From contig JAJDUK010000056.1 of assembly GCA_022826665.1 (NCBI GenBank), positions 62,001 to 126,000 of the forward strand: a stretch of 64,000 nt of DNA, in the 5' to 3' direction. A program made the position numbers and the translations under genes. Each line of letters begins with the position of its first letter. The stretch's first letter is position 1. The notes beneath the pieces are model-generated. The model saw only the letters and a program-made list of their open reading frames with translations. It had not been told where the DNA came from and ran no database searches. Shown here one piece after another: positions 47,711 through 56,552 of the stretch. This DNA is from Alphaproteobacteria bacterium (GTDB lineage Bacteria > Pseudomonadota > Alphaproteobacteria > UBA828).

Positions 47711-49003
47711 TCACGCACCGGCGCGGGCCTGGAAGGCTCGCGCTGCGTCTGTGATGGCCTCGATGGTCGAGTACGCGGTGCCGTTCACGAGCAGCTCGCG
47801 GCCGAGTAGGAGGGCCGGGCGTTCGCAGGCGGCGCGGCGGTCGGCATCCTCGATCCACTCGAAATCAATGTTGTGGGCGATCCCCAGGATGCGCCGGATC
47901 ATCTTGGCGGCGCCGAACTGCAGCGTGTCGGTGAAGAGCGCGGCGATGGCGTCATCGCGCGCTTGCGCGAGTGAGGCGGCACCCTCGGGGCCGGCGAAAA
48001 GCGCCTCGGGATACGCATCACCCGCGCGCTCGGCCCAGAGCGCGCCGTAACGCGCGGCAAAGGCGTGCCAGAAGGTCTCGGCCGTCTCCAGCACCCATGC
48101 CTTGTAGGCGGCGCGGTCGTCGGCCTCGGTCGCGTGGCCGTCCTGGCTGAAGTAGTTGAGCAGCAGGTTGCCGACGAAGGCGCCGGTGTCGAACCCCATC
48201 GGCCCATAGAACGCGAACTCGGGGTCGATCACGCGGGTGTCGTCCTGCGTCACCATGATCGAGCCGGTGTGCAAGTCGCCGTGGATCAGCGCCTCGGCGT
48301 TCCCCATGAACTCGCACTTGAGGCGGGAAACGGCACGCTTCAGCGGGGCATCGGCCCGGAACGCAACGGCGAGGTCATCGAGCTGCGGCGAGGTCCAGCG
48401 GTTGTTGTCGTGGACCATGTAGGGCTCGGTGAAGATCACGTCCTCCGTGAGCTTGCAGAGCGCCGTGTTGCCGCAGAAGAGAGCGACGCGCGCCTTCTTC
48501 TCGGCCGCGCTCGTCCCGAGGTCGGAGGTGAAGAAGAGCGTCCGCGCCATGTACTCCGCCATGTCGGTGGCGGCGCGCGGGTAGCGGATGCCCTGGATCA
48601 TGCCGCGCCGCATGATGATGTGGGGCTCCAGCAGCTCCATCACGATCAGCATCAGCACGGGATCGAAGCGGTAGATCTCGGGCGTAAGCCCGGGCGCGTG
48701 GCGGCCGTGCTCCGCCAGCGCCTCGTGCTCGAAGAAGGCGCGGTTGAGCGGCAGCGGCCAGCTCTCGCCCACCAGCCGCACGTAGGGCAGCGCCTGCTTC
48801 ACGCATAGGCCGGCGGCGGGCCCGCGCACGATGAAGACCAGGTTCAGGTTGCCGTCGCCGACTTCGTCCACCTGCCAGTCCGACGGCTCGCCCCCGAGGC
48901 GCGCGCGCAGTTCCGGCTGCTCCGCGAGATAGGGGGCGAGGGTATCGGTATCGAGCGGCCGGTAGCCCTCGGGAATGACGATCGCGGGTTGGTCTGCGCT
49001 CAA
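47711..49003 (-). CDS. mtnK: S-methyl-5-thioribose kinase
   Basis: DEVGDGNLNLVFIV, VKQALPYVRLVGESWPLPLNRAFFEHEAL, ALIHGDLHTGSIMV, DPEFAFYGPMGFDTGAFVGNLLLNYFSQDGH. Confidence 0.95.
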   Translation of the reverse strand: MSADQPAIVIPEGYRPLDTDTLAPYLAEQPELRARLGGEPSDWQVDEVGDGNLNLVFIVRGPAAGLCVKQALPYVRLVGESWPLPLNRAFFEHEALAEHGRHAPGLTPEIYRFDPVLMLIVMELLEPHIIMRRGMIQGIRYPRAATDMAEYMARTLFFTSDLGTSAAEKKARVALFCGNTALCKLTEDVIFTEPYMVHDNNRWTSPQLDDLAVAFRADAPLKRAVSRLKCEFMGNAEALIHGDLHTGSIMVTQDDTRVIDPEFAFYGPMGFDTGAFVGNLLLNYFSQDGHATEADDRAAYKAWVLETAETFWHAFAARYGALWAERAGDAYPEALFAGPEGAASLAQARDDAIAALFTDTLQFGAAKMIRRILGIAHNIDFEWIEDADRRAACERPALLLGRELLVNGTAYSTIEAITDAARAFQARAGA

Positions 49004-49088
49004 GTCTCGATCGATCCGTGTTGTCGCGCGGCCCGACCTTAGTCAATCGCCGCAGGGCCGCAATCTTCCTTGTGGCGCGCAGCCATCG

Positions 49089-50099
49089 CTATTCGCCCCA
49101 GACCTCGCGGAAGACCCTGACCCAGTTGCCACCGAGAATCTTCCTGGTCGTCTGCTCGCTGTAGCCGCGCTCCAGCAGGCGCTTGGTCAGATTGCGAAAG
49201 TCGCGCGGCGTGGCGATCCCGTCGGGGAAGTGGTGCGGCGGCGGCGGATAGGACTCGGGCCGCCAGTCGCCGATCGCGACACGGTGCTCGTACATGCGCA
49301 TGGCCTCCTAGTCGTCGACCACCGGTACCTGTCCCCGGTAGTAGTCGAGGCCAAGGCCGACGTGATCGTCGCCGACGAGCCCGACGGCATAGTCGATGTG
49401 GTCGATGAACTCGTCGAGGGTCGGTCTCGGCGAGGCGCTGACGAAGGACGGGAAGCCGACCATCCCGACCAGGCCGCCGGTTCCGGCCACCGCCGTCATC
49501 TGCTCGTCGGTGATGTTGCGGCGCGACTCCCGCACTGCTTTCGGGTTCGCGTGGGAAAAAACCACGGGGCGCGAGGATGCCTCGATCGCCTCCATCGTGG
49601 TGCGGTAGCCGGTGTGGGAGCAGTCCACGACGACGCGCGCCTCGTTGAGACGCTCGACCACCTTGAGGCCGAACGTGCTGAGCCCGGCGTCCGTTCGTTC
49701 CTCGCAGCCGTCGCCCACGCGGTTCTTCACGTTGTAGGCGAGCTGAATCATGCCGACGCCCAGTGCCTTGTACGCGTCGATCAGGTTGAGGTCGTCCTCG
49801 ATCGGCTCGGTCCCCTGGAAGTGGAAGAACAGGCCGAACTTGCCCGCGGCCTTGGCGGTCGCGAAATCGGCGGCGCGCGTGATCTGGACGAGCCTCGGGT
49901 CCTGATCGATGGCGCGAATCCAGTCGCCCAGCGCCCGGAGCGTGGGGCCGGCGCGCTCGAAGGCGCCGACCGTCGGGCCGGCCGCGCTGACGCCCCCTTC
50001 GATCCACCAGTCGATGTACTCGCGGCGCACCATCAGCGGACAGACCGCGTCGATCACGATGGCCTCGTCGTGGATGTGCTCGTAGTCGGGCTTGGCCAT
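49089..50099 (-). pseudogene. Membrane dipeptidase (peptidase M19) interrupted by an in-frame TAG at 49308-49310
   Basis: MAKPDYEHIHDEAIVIDAVCPLM...LGLDYYRGQVPVVDD* then, in the same frame, EAMRMYEHRVAIGDWRPESYPPPPHHFPDG...YSEQTTRKILGGNWVRVFREVWGE, the normal M19 C-terminus. Confidence 0.85.
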
Positions 50100-50227
50100 A
50101 CCGTCCCCCTCTCCGCTGCCCGTTATGACTCCGCGATCGGGCCCCTCATGTCCATGGCCTCTTGCGGGGTGGGCGCAGGGAGCCACATGGACTAGGAATC
50201 CCTTCTCGTCTCGAAAAGGTCTTCTTT

Positions 50228-52318
50228 ATGTCTGCGCCTGCCTCCAAGCCCCCCGTCGCGCCCCGAAAACCCGTCTCGGCGACGCTGCACGGCATCGCGC
50301 GCAGCGACGACTACGCCTGGCTGAAGGATGCCGACTGGCAGCGGGTAATGCGCGAGCCGGAGACGCTCGACCCCAATATCCGCGCCTGCCTGGAGGCCGA
50401 GAACGCCTACACCGACGCCTTTCTCGCGCCCCACAAGGCGCTCAGGGAGGCGCTGGTGGCCGAGATGCGCGGGCGCATGAAGGAGGACGATTCCTCGGTG
50501 CCGGTACCCGACGGCGCGTGGGCCTACTACCGCCGCTACGTGGAGGGCGGCGAGCATCCGCTCTATTGCCGCGCCCCGCGCGACGACGAAGCGACGGAGG
50601 TGCTGCTGCTTGACGGAAACCGCGAGGCCGAGGGCGAGGCTTATTTCAAGATCGGCGACTGCGAGCACAGCCACGACCATCGCCGCCTCGCCTACACCCT
50701 CGACCTCAACGGCTCGGAGCGCTACCGCCTCTTCGTCCGCGACATTGCCTCCGGCGCGGTGACCGACGGGCCGATCGAGAACGCCTACGGCGATGTCATC
50801 TGGGCCGCCGACGGCGAGACCGTCTTCTACACCGTGCTCGACGAGAACCACCGCCCTTATCAGGTGCGTCGTCACCGCGTGGGCAGCGCGGCGAGGGCGG
50901 ACCCCGTGGTCTACGAGGAGTCCGATCCCGGCTTCTTTCTCAGAATCGGCGAGTCGGAGAGCCGGCGCTTCGTCCTGATCTCGGCCCACGATCACACGAC
51001 CTCCGAGGTCCATCTGATCGAGGCCAGCGCGCCCGAGAGCGCGCCCCGCCTCGTCGCCGCCCGCGAGCGCGGTATCGAGTACGACATAGCCCTTCGCGAT
51101 GGGCGCCTCTACATCCTGACCAACGCCGACGGCGCCACCGATTTCAAGATCATGACCGCGCCGCTGGAGGCGCCGGAGCGCGAGGCGTGGCGCGTCTGGC
51201 TTCCCCACGAGGCCGGCACCTACGTGCGCGCCCAACTTCTCTTCGCCGGCCACCACGTGCGGCTGGAGCGGGTCGGCGGCCTGCCGCGCATCGTCGTCAC
51301 CGACCTGGAGACCGGCGAGGCGCACACCGTCGCCTTCGAGGAGGAAGCCTACGACCTCTCGCTCTCGCCTGGCTACGAGTTCGAGACCGAGACGGTCCGC
51401 TTCGTCTACAGCTCGATGACGACGCCGGCGCAGACCTTCGACTACGACATGCGCACCCGCACCCGCACCCTGCGCAAGACCCAGGAGGTGCCGAGCGGCC
51501 ACGACCCCGCCGACTACGTCACCCGCCGGTTGACCGCGGTGAGCCACGACGGCGCCGAGGTGCCGGTCTCGCTGCTCCATCGCCGCACGACCCCGCAGGA
51601 CGGCACCGCCCCGCTGCTCCTATACGGCTATGGCGCCTACGGCCACGCGATCCCGGCCGCGTTCTCCACCAACCGGCTGAGCCTGGTGGACCGCGGATTC
51701 GTCTACGCCATCGCCCACATCCGGGGCGGCTCGGACTGCGGCTACGGCTGGTATCTCGACGGCAAGCTCGAGAAGAAGACCAACACCTTCGCCGACTTCA
51801 TCGCCGCCGCCGAGCACCTGATCGCCGAGGACTACACGGCCAAGGGACGCGTCAGCGCCCACGGCGGCAGCGCCGGTGGCATGCTGATGGGGGCGGTCGC
51901 GAACCTGCGCCCCGATCTCTTCGCCAGCATCGTCGCCGAGGTGCCCTTCGTCGACGTGCTCAACACCATGTGCGACCGGGACCTGCCGCTCACGCCGCCG
52001 GAATGGCCGGAGTGGGGCAACCCCATCGAGGACGAACACGCCTACCGCACCATCGCGGCCTACGCGCCCTACGAGAACGTGGCGGCCCAGGCCTATCCGG
52101 CGATCTTCGCAACCGCAGGCCTCACCGACCCGCGCGTGACCTATTGGGAGCCCGCCAAGTGGGTGGCGAAGCTCCGCCGGCTCAAGACCGACGGCAATCC
52201 CCTCCTGCTGCACACCAACATGGAGGCCGGCCACGGCGGCGCCTCCGGCCGCTTCCGCCGGCTCAAGGAAGTGGCGATGGCCTACGCCTTCGTCCTTGCC
52301 GTCGCCGGTCGCACTTGA
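50228..52318 (+). CDS. ptrB: S9 family peptidase (oligopeptidase B)
   Basis: DDYAWLKDADW, HRRTTPQDGTAPLLLYGYGAYG, ADFIAAAEHLIAEDYTAKGRVSAHGGSAGGMLMGAVANLRPDLF, AGHGGASGRFRRLKE. Confidence 0.94.
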   Translation: MSAPASKPPVAPRKPVSATLHGIARSDDYAWLKDADWQRVMREPETLDPNIRACLEAENAYTDAFLAPHKALREALVAEMRGRMKEDDSSVPVPDGAWAYYRRYVEGGEHPLYCRAPRDDEATEVLLLDGNREAEGEAYFKIGDCEHSHDHRRLAYTLDLNGSERYRLFVRDIASGAVTDGPIENAYGDVIWAADGETVFYTVLDENHRPYQVRRHRVGSAARADPVVYEESDPGFFLRIGESESRRFVLISAHDHTTSEVHLIEASAPESAPRLVAARERGIEYDIALRDGRLYILTNADGATDFKIMTAPLEAPEREAWRVWLPHEAGTYVRAQLLFAGHHVRLERVGGLPRIVVTDLETGEAHTVAFEEEAYDLSLSPGYEFETETVRFVYSSMTTPAQTFDYDMRTRTRTLRKTQEVPSGHDPADYVTRRLTAVSHDGAEVPVSLLHRRTTPQDGTAPLLLYGYGAYGHAIPAAFSTNRLSLVDRGFVYAIAHIRGGSDCGYGWYLDGKLEKKTNTFADFIAAAEHLIAEDYTAKGRVSAHGGSAGGMLMGAVANLRPDLFASIVAEVPFVDVLNTMCDRDLPLTPPEWPEWGNPIEDEHAYRTIAAYAPYENVAAQAYPAIFATAGLTDPRVTYWEPAKWVAKLRRLKTDGNPLLLHTNMEAGHGGASGRFRRLKEVAMAYAFVLAVAGRT

Positions 52319-52351
52319 CGGATTTCCCTCAGTCGCCGGGCATGCCTCGGT

Positions 52352-53710
52352 TCACGCCTTCCTCAGGCGCCGGCCGTACATCATGTGCCCATAGAAGTTG
52401 AACCACTTCCGTGCCTCGGAATCCTGAAACGGATAGTCGGCACCCAACTGTCTCGCCGTCACGAGGCCGGAGACGAAACAGGTCTCCTGACTGTTGATCA
52501 GGGTATGGGCGCCGCAGTGCCACGAGCGCCGCTTGCCCTGAATGAAGCGAAACAGATGGATCAGAAGAGCCACGTGACGCACATCGTGGACGATGTGCTG
52601 AAACCACCACCTCTTGACGATCTTTCCTTCGTCGATGCGGCTGATCGGATTGTAGGTCACCAGGCACGGCTTGTCGGATCGTTTCGCCCAAGGCTGCTGG
52701 TTGTGCATGATGTAGGTGATTTCGTAATTGTCGGGTCTCGCGCCGTACTGCTCGATGTGGTTGCTCCGGGTGGCGAGCGGCTTGACCTCGTTGTCCGGAA
52801 GAATAGCGTCGTCCGAATGAACGATCGTATGGTTGTGAAGCTCACTCTCGTAACGGATTGAAGAGAGAATATAGCTTTCCCATAACGTCGGTTTATCCAG
52901 CATCATCAGCGTTTGGTTGGCGTTGCACGCGAACACAACGTCGTCGAAGGTCTCCGTCTCTCCGTTTTCGTCCTCGACGACGACCTCGGATGAGCGGCGA
53001 TAGACTTTTCGAACCGGCCGGTCGAGGTAGATCTTGTCCCGAAAGGCGGCCGACATCTTCTCATAGATGCGCCGCGTGCCCCGGTCCCAGGTCTGCATTG
53101 GCGTGGCGGTTTCGATATCGAAGAATTCCAGATACCGGGAAAAGAGGGAGGCGGGCATGTCGAACACGTTGGTCGCCATCAGGAAGTTGACGAACATGGG
53201 TTTCAGTATCTTGTACCTGAAGTCCCCGGAAAACCTGCCGAAGTTGAGAACGGTGCCCATGCTGATGTAGTTGTACGGGTTGAGGGCATTGAGCAGTCTG
53301 GACCTTGACCGGTTGAGTCGGCCAAACCACTTCAGTCGTCTTAGGACCTTCTGGAATTTCTCGATTTCCGGTTGCAATTGCCGTCTGATTTCCGAGTCGA
53401 AGTCATGCGCATAGACTTCACCGCGATACTTCACGCTGTAGCTGAATTTGGTATCGACGAGCTCGATACCGTGCTGCTGCATGAACAGAACGATATGGTG
53501 ATAAACCGTGGGAATGCACGCGGTGACGGAAATATCGAACGGAATCGAGGTCCCGTCGTCCTGCGGCATATCGGCCGTGATGGCATTGCCGCCGACCTGA
53601 GACTGCGCTTCGAACACGCGAAAATCGAATTGATCGGGGTGCCGATTCAGCACCCACGCCACGCCTAGTCCCGAGACTCCCGCACCGATAATGGCAACCC
53701 GTCGTGGCAT
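52352..53710 (-). CDS. FAD-dependent oxidoreductase (amine-oxidase-like NAD(P)/FAD-binding protein)
   Basis: MPRRVAIIGAGVSGLGVAWVLNRHPDQFDFRVFEAQSQVGGNA Rossmann/GxGxxG; DDVVFACNANQTLMML. Confidence 0.85.
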   Translation of the reverse strand: MPRRVAIIGAGVSGLGVAWVLNRHPDQFDFRVFEAQSQVGGNAITADMPQDDGTSIPFDISVTACIPTVYHHIVLFMQQHGIELVDTKFSYSVKYRGEVYAHDFDSEIRRQLQPEIEKFQKVLRRLKWFGRLNRSRSRLLNALNPYNYISMGTVLNFGRFSGDFRYKILKPMFVNFLMATNVFDMPASLFSRYLEFFDIETATPMQTWDRGTRRIYEKMSAAFRDKIYLDRPVRKVYRRSSEVVVEDENGETETFDDVVFACNANQTLMMLDKPTLWESYILSSIRYESELHNHTIVHSDDAILPDNEVKPLATRSNHIEQYGARPDNYEITYIMHNQQPWAKRSDKPCLVTYNPISRIDEGKIVKRWWFQHIVHDVRHVALLIHLFRFIQGKRRSWHCGAHTLINSQETCFVSGLVTARQLGADYPFQDSEARKWFNFYGHMMYGRRLRKA

Positions 53711-53734
53711 CGCCGTCCCTCACAAACGGAGTGG

Positions 53735-54811
53735 TTACACCAGCGGGATCACCTCGCGGGCGAAGCGTTCCATCGAGCGATGGCGGCTTTCGGCGGGCCG
53801 GCTGGGCTGCGCCGTGTTGATGGCGAACTGGGTGATGCCGATCTCCCGGTAGCGCCGCACCTGGGCCGCCACCTGCTCGGGCGTGCCGACCAACTGGTGC
53901 TCCAGGAAGGGCGGCAGATTGGCGGGATCGGCCATCGCCTCCATCCGTTCCATCTGCTGCACGTTGCGCTCGTAGGTCGGCACATCCTTCCACGGGTTGG
54001 CGTGGGTTTCGTAATGCCGGACCACCGCCCGGAAGAAGGCCACGAGATAGGTGATCGCTTCCTCCCGCGCTTCCTCTTCACTGTCGGCGATGAAGCAGTG
54101 GATCCAGAGCGGGATGTTGGCGTCGGCCTGCCCGCCCTTCGCTGCGGTAATCGCCTTCCACGCGGCGATGGCGTCGGTGTTCTGCTGGAAGGGCGAGGCC
54201 GAGGTGCAGAGGAGCCCGAGGCCCATCTCCGCCATGCGCTCGGCGGTGCCGGGATTGTTGCAGGCACCGTAGAGGTGGATGCGATCACGCGCCGGCCCCG
54301 GTCGGAGCGACACCTCGCGCGGGATGGTGGCGTGGGCGCCGTCGTAGCGGAAGGGCGCGCCGCCAAGCAGCCCCTGGGTGATCTCGCAATGTTCGCGAAA
54401 GAGCTCGCGCGAATGCGCCATGTCGATGGCGCGGGCGTCGTACTCGATCCTCGCCACGCCGCGACCGAGGCCGATATGCAGGTCGGCGTCGGTCATCAGG
54501 CTCAGCATCGCCAGGTCTTCGGCGAACCGCACCGGCTCGTACCAGGGCAGCACGATGACGGCGGTGCCGAGCCCCAAACCAGGGCAGGCCGCCGCCACGT
54601 GGCTCAGGAAGAGCAGCGGCGAGGGCGAGGGGTAGTAGTCGGTAAAATGGTGCTCCAGCACCCAGACGCTGCCGAAACCGAGTGCCTGCCCGAAACGACA
54701 GTCGTCCAGCATCTCGCGGTAGCGCTGCCGGTCGCCGGCGGCGCCATCCTGCTCGGCTGGCATCACCGGGCCCACGGTGAAGCCGAAGGCCGGATTACCC
54801 CGTTCGCTCAT
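53735..54811 (-). CDS. LLM class flavin-dependent oxidoreductase (luciferase-like)
   Basis: RYREMLDDCRFGQALGFGSVWVLEHHFTDYYPSPSPLLFLSHVAAACPGLGLGTAVIVLPWYEPVRFAEDLAMLSLMTDADLHIGLGRG. Confidence 0.93.
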   Translation of the reverse strand: MSERGNPAFGFTVGPVMPAEQDGAAGDRQRYREMLDDCRFGQALGFGSVWVLEHHFTDYYPSPSPLLFLSHVAAACPGLGLGTAVIVLPWYEPVRFAEDLAMLSLMTDADLHIGLGRGVARIEYDARAIDMAHSRELFREHCEITQGLLGGAPFRYDGAHATIPREVSLRPGPARDRIHLYGACNNPGTAERMAEMGLGLLCTSASPFQQNTDAIAAWKAITAAKGGQADANIPLWIHCFIADSEEEAREEAITYLVAFFRAVVRHYETHANPWKDVPTYERNVQQMERMEAMADPANLPPFLEHQLVGTPEQVAAQVRRYREIGITQFAINTAQPSRPAESRHRSMERFAREVIPLV

Positions 54812-54916
54812 GCCCGAGTCCTAACGGACCCAGCGTGCACACCACAAGCGGCGCGAAGAGCCGCGGCGCCGGGTCGCCGGACCCGTGCGCCGACTCTCCG
54901 CGACTCTCGGGCAAAG

Positions 54917-55429
54917 CTACTGGGTGATGACGCCGCAGGCGATGCGGGGCCCGGCCGCGCCTGCAGGATCGGACACGTAGTCATCGGGGCCGTCGTGAAT
55001 CACGATCGCCGCGCCGTCCTCGTCGAAGAGCGAGGCATCCAGCCGCAGCTGCGTGTTCAGCACCTCGATCTCCAGCGCGCCCGAGTCCGGCACGTGGATG
55101 TTGGGCATGTCGCCCGCGTGCATCCCCTCGGCATTGTCGATCCCGTGCTTCGCGCCCGTCGGATTGAAGTGACCGCCTGCGGACTTGAAGGGCGGCTCGC
55201 ACACACCGACCGCATGAACATGGAAGGCATGGGCGCCCGCCGGGAGGTTCTTCAACTTCGCGTGCAACAGCGTGCCCTGCGGCGTCTCACGCAGCGTGAC
55301 CGCGCCGACCGACTCCCCGTTCGCGTTCATCATCGCGGCACTCGCCTGATCTGCCGCGCTCGCCATCTGGGACGTCGCGGCCAATGCCATGCCGGCCACA
55401 AGAATGGTGACTGCAATCAGCTTCGTCAT
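54917..55429 (-). CDS. sodC: Superoxide dismutase (Cu-Zn type), exported
   Basis: Signal peptide MTKLIAVTILVAGMALAATSQMASA; AGAHAFHVHAVGVCEPPFKSAGGHFNPTGAKHG...GDMPNIHV...AIVIHDGPDDYVSDPAGAAGPRIACGVI. Confidence 0.94.
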   Translation of the reverse strand: MTKLIAVTILVAGMALAATSQMASAADQASAAMMNANGESVGAVTLRETPQGTLLHAKLKNLPAGAHAFHVHAVGVCEPPFKSAGGHFNPTGAKHGIDNAEGMHAGDMPNIHVPDSGALEIEVLNTQLRLDASLFDEDGAAIVIHDGPDDYVSDPAGAAGPRIACGVITQ

Positions 55430-55544
55430 TGTCCTGTCCTCTTCGTTAGCGTCTTTGCACCGGATGAATGTTATCACCGCCGGCCCGAGTTCGACTGTCT
55501 GGTCCCTGTCGCGTCGGGAAAAAAGCACTCGCCCCTGTACCGGT

Positions 55545-56027
55545 TCAAAAGATGCCGTTGGCCTTCTGCAGCTCGCGCACGTAGCGCGTGATCTTGATGA
55601 CGTCCCCGTCCGAGACGCCCTCGACCGGCGGCATGTCGCCGAAGTTCCAGTGGTGGGCGCGAACGCCCTGCCGCGCAGCCAGGCGGAACGACATGTCGCC
55701 GTGGTGATTGGGCTCGTAGATTCGGTGGACCAGCGGTGGCCCCTGGTCCGAGCCCGTCGCGTGGGTGCCGTGGCAGGTCACGCAGTTCTCCTCGAACAGC
55801 GCGTGGCCGGCCTCCGCCTCGGCAGTGAAGGCCGGGATTGCCAGCGCCGCCCCTCCATTGCCGTGCTGCGCGTGGTCGTCGTCGAACCATTGCAGCCACC
55901 CGACCACGCCCACCACCACCGCGGCCGCGATCACGACGAGGTAGAGCCTGTCCGTCAGCTTCTTCCTCTTGGTTCGGCTTGAGGAAGCGGACCCGCGAGG
56001 TCGGCGAGGATTGGGTCTTTTCTTCAT
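55545..56027 (-). CDS. Membrane-anchored c-type cytochrome
   Basis: MKKRPNPRRPRGSASSSRTKRKKLTDRLYLVVIAAAVVVGVVGW...GHALFEENCVTCHGTHATGSDQGPPLVHRIYEPNHHGDMSF; single CVTCH haem site. Confidence 0.9.
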   Translation of the reverse strand: MKKRPNPRRPRGSASSSRTKRKKLTDRLYLVVIAAAVVVGVVGWLQWFDDDHAQHGNGGAALAIPAFTAEAEAGHALFEENCVTCHGTHATGSDQGPPLVHRIYEPNHHGDMSFRLAARQGVRAHHWNFGDMPPVEGVSDGDVIKITRYVRELQKANGIF

Positions 56028-56434
56028 TGTGCGTCTCCCGCAGACGGGCCTGCGAGGTCGTCCAGAATGGGACAATCCGGCCGCTCGTCGCCGTGGCAGC
56101 GCGCTACGAGGGTTGCGAGCGTGCCGCGCAGCCCTTCGAGCTCGGCGATCTTGCGGTCGATGCGGCGCAGATGGGCCTCGGCCAGCGCTTTGACATCGGC
56201 GCTGGCACGCGCGCGGTCCTCGTAGAGCGAAAGCAGCGTGCGGCACTCCTCGATCGAGAACCCGAGGGAGCGGGCGCGGGCGAGGAACCTCAGCTTGTGC
56301 ACGTCGGTTTCGACGAACGCGCGGTAGCCGTTCGTGCCCCGCGCCGGCCGCACCAGGCCGATGTCCTCGTAATAGCGGATCGTCTTTGCCGAGAGCCCGC
56401 TGGCTTCGGCCACGTCGGCTATTTTCATGGCCAC
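56024..56434 (-). CDS. cueR: Cu(I)-responsive MerR-family regulator
   Basis: MKIADVAEASGLSAKTIRYYEDIGLVRPARGTNGYRAF...CHGDERPDCPILDDLAG; C-terminal CxxxxxxxxC metal loop. Confidence 0.92.
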   Translation of the reverse strand: MAMKIADVAEASGLSAKTIRYYEDIGLVRPARGTNGYRAFVETDVHKLRFLARARSLGFSIEECRTLLSLYEDRARASADVKALAEAHLRRIDRKIAELEGLRGTLATLVARCHGDERPDCPILDDLAGPSAGDAQ

Positions 56435-56490
56435 CTCCGCGACACTCTCATAAAGGTTCCTGTCGCGGGAAGGTCAAGAGCGGCGCCTCC

Positions 56491-56521
56491 TTGACCTTCC
56501 AGTTACTGGAAACCCTACATT
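56491..56521 (+). promoter_or_regulatory. CueR-type copA promoter/operator
   Basis: TTGACC (56491-56496) and TACATT (56516-56521) with a 19-bp spacer holding the perfect dyad TTCCAG-TTA-CTGGAA (56497-56511). Confidence 0.92.
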
Positions 56522-56552
56522 CCTGAGTGACGAAGTCCACAAGGAGTTTGCG

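Noticed and set aside
49308-49310. Pyrrolysine insertion at the TAG in the dipeptidase
   Set aside because: No pyl genes or other in-frame TAG-containing genes were seen in the window; a mutation or sequencing error is much more likely.
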